NCBI RefSeq assembly: GCF_000003605.2
Contig: NW_003136831.1
Coordinates: forward strand, 66,695 to 103,223
Length of the DNA: 36,529 bases
Source of the DNA: Saccoglossus kowalevskii
Lineage: Eukaryota > Hemichordata > Enteropneusta > Harrimaniidae
Direction of reading: 5' to 3'
Shown: positions 34,741 through 36,529 of the stretch, one piece after another
How the letters are laid out: the number at the start of each line of letters is the position of its first letter
How positions within the stretch are numbered: the stretch's first letter is position 1
Translations under genes and position numbers: made by a program
The notes under the pieces: generated by a model
The model's database searches: none
The model's input: only the letters and a program-made list of their open reading frames with translations
Told to the model about the DNA's origin: nothing

Positions 34741-35063
34741 GACCATACCTTGCCCGTGACCATACCTTGCCCGTGACCATACCTTGCCCGTGACCATACC
34801 TTGCCCGTGACCATACCTTGCCCGTGACCATACCTTGTCCGTGACCATACCTTGCCCGTGACCATACCTTGCCCGTGACCATACCTTGCCCATGACCATA
34901 CCTTGCCCATGACCATTTATTGCCCATGACCATACCTTGACCGTGACCATACCTTGTCCGTGACCATACCTTGCCCATGACCATACTCTACCCATGACCA
35001 TTCATTGGCCATGTACATACATTGCCCACGACCATTCATTGCCCATGACCATACTTTGCCCAT
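34741..35063. repeat. Higher-order duplication in the array (323 bp = 19 units), first copy
   Basis: A block containing a run of CCCGTGAC units with a single TCCGTGAC variant, a CATTTATTG unit, a TTGACCGTG unit and CTCTACCCATGAC recurs 323 bp downstream (about 35064-35386) in the same order. The TCCGTG marker is at 34838 and again at 35161. Confidence 0.85.
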
Positions 35064-35386
35064 GACCATACCTTGCCCGTGACCATACCTTGCCCGTGAC
35101 CATACCTTGCCCGTGACCATACCTTGCCCGTGACCATACCTTGCCCGTGACCATACCTTGTCCGTGACCATACCTTGCCCGTGACCATACCTTGCCCGTG
35201 ACCATACCTTGCCCATGACCATACCTTGCCCATGACCATTTATTGCCCATGACCATACCTTGACCGTGACCATACCTTGTCCGTGACCATACCTTGCCCA
35301 TGACCATACTCTACCCATGACCATTCATTGGCCATGTACATACATTGCCCACGACCATTCATTGCCCATGACCATACTTTGCCCAT
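35064..35386. repeat. Higher-order duplication in the array, second copy
   Basis: Near-identical partner of 34741-35063; see that entry for the shared markers. Confidence 0.85.
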
Positions 35387-36529
35387 GACCATACCTTGCC
35401 CATGACCATACCTTGCTCATGACCATACCCTGCCCATGATCATTCATTGGCCATGTACATACCTTGTCCATGGCCATTCATTGACATATGACCATTCATT
35501 GGCCATGTACATACCTTTCCCGTGACTATTCATTGCCCATGACCATTCATTGGCCATGTACATACCTTGCCCATGACCATTCACTGCCCATGACCATGGC
35601 TTGCCCATGACCATACCATGCCCATGACCATACCATACCATGCCCATGACCATACCATGCCCATGCCCATGCCCATGACCATAACCATACCATACCCTGC
35701 CCATGACCATACCATGCCCATGACCATACCCTCCCCATGACCATTCATTGGCCATTTACATACCTTTCCCATGACCATTCATTGCCTATGACCATTCATT
35801 GGCCATGTACATACCTTGCCCATGACCATACCCTGCCCATGACCATACCCTGCCCATGACCATACCTTGCTCATGACCATACTTTGCCCATGACCATACC
35901 TTGCCCATGACCATACCCTTCCTATAACCATATTTTGCTCATGACCATACCCTGCCAATGGCCATTCATTGGCCATGTACATACCTTTCCCATGACCATT
36001 CATTGCCAATGACCATTCATTGGCCATGTACATGCCTTGCCCATGACCATACCTTGCTCATGACCATACTTTGCCTATGACCATACCTTGCCCATGACCA
36101 TACCCTTCCTATGACCATATTTTGCTCATGACCATACCCTTCCCATGACCATACCCTCCCCACGACCATACCCTCCCCACGACCATACCCTGCCCACGAC
36201 CATACCCTGCCCACGACCATACCCTGCCCATGACCATACCCTGCCCATGACCATACCCTGCCCATGACCATACCCTGCCTTTGACCATACCATGCCCATG
36301 ACCATACCCTGCCAATGGCCATTCATTGGCCATGTACATACCTTTCCCATGACCATTCATTTCCCATGAACATTCATTGGCCATGTACATACCTTGCCCA
36401 TGACCATACCATGCCCATGAGCATACCTTGCCCATCACCATAACTTGCCCATGACCATACCCTTCCTATGACCATACCTTGCCCATGACCATACACTTCC
36501 CATGACGATACGCTTCCCACGACCATACA

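Larger units (their letters stand above)
32019..36529. repeat. 17-bp minisatellite array, at least 4.5 kb, truncated by window end
   Basis: About 265 copies of the unit CATACCTTGCCCATGAC run to the last base. Common variants are CATTCATTGCCCATGAC, CATACCTTGCCCGTGAC, TTGGCCATGTACATACC and CATACCCTGCCCATGAC. Variants form blocks and are partly arranged in higher-order units. The unit has no stop in any frame of the minus strand. Since 17 is not a multiple of 3, each minus frame encodes the same 17-residue repeat (MVMGKVWSWARYGHGQG) over 51 bp. These frames are not genes: they break at every indel and have no start context or domain. Confidence 0.98.

Noticed and set aside
32157-36441. Many long minus-strand open frames with Met-Val-Met-Gly-Lys-Val-Trp type repeats
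   Set aside because: They are products of the stop-free 17-bp minisatellite unit, occur in all three frames, shift at every indel, and have no gene context.
32019-36529. CRISPR-like array (regularly spaced repeats)
   Set aside because: The units are contiguous 17-mers without spacers, in a eukaryotic genome. It is a minisatellite.

Overview
This is a stretch of animal (metazoan) nuclear DNA, not bacterial. It is AT-rich, its genes are split by GT-AG introns, and it carries microsatellites, minisatellites, MITE-like inverted-repeat elements, a tRNA-derived SINE, a degraded Penelope-like retroelement and one assembly gap (296 N, 17687-17982). The species cannot be fixed from the sequence alone. 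The main gene and the repeat types fit an invertebrate, perhaps a marine deuterostome; that last step is a guess.

The one gene identified with confidence lies on the plus strand from 20432 to at least 31685. Fifteen coding exons can be joined in one open frame of 2571 nt (857 codons). The product is the N-terminal half of an ABCC-family transporter with a five-helix TMD0, an L0 linker, TMD1 and a complete NBD1. Diagnostic blocks in TMD0, TMD1 and NBD1 resemble sulfonylurea receptors (SUR, ABCC8/ABCC9 type). In known animals these are the regulatory subunits of ATP-sensitive K+ channels. The second half (TMD2, NBD2) is not in the window. After the NBD1 H-loop exon, intron 15 runs into about 4.5 kb of 17-bp minisatellite that continues to the window edge.

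Region by region: 1-1570 holds a dispersed repeat, a 119-bp MITE and two tandem-repeat tracts. 1571-14600 has no gene I can support. It contains hairpin or MITE-like elements (4470-4578, 8209-8416, 12051-12169, 14210-14417), a 3-copy tandem repeat (5991-6160), a palindrome (9158-9189) and a diverged repeat pair (9505-9601 and 11295-11393). 14640-16267 holds two exon-like open segments that would splice in phase into a compact 107-residue unknown protein, with a rearranged tRNA-SINE in the intron. 17626-18825 is a 1.2-kb DNA transposon with 27-bp terminal inverted repeats and a 9-bp target duplication, and it contains the assembly gap. 20432-31685 is the SUR-like gene: intron 2 carries an antisense Penelope-like remnant, intron 7 a very long TTTC/ATTT microsatellite abutting the splice acceptor, and intron 9 an LTR-like dispersed repeat. 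32019-36529 is the minisatellite.

I see no operon-like or defence-like system. The most unusual points are the SUR-like NBD1 with Asn at the H-loop, the microsatellite acting as polypyrimidine tract, the nested structure of the transposon, the unknown 107-residue gene model, and the stop-free 17-bp minisatellite with higher-order duplications.
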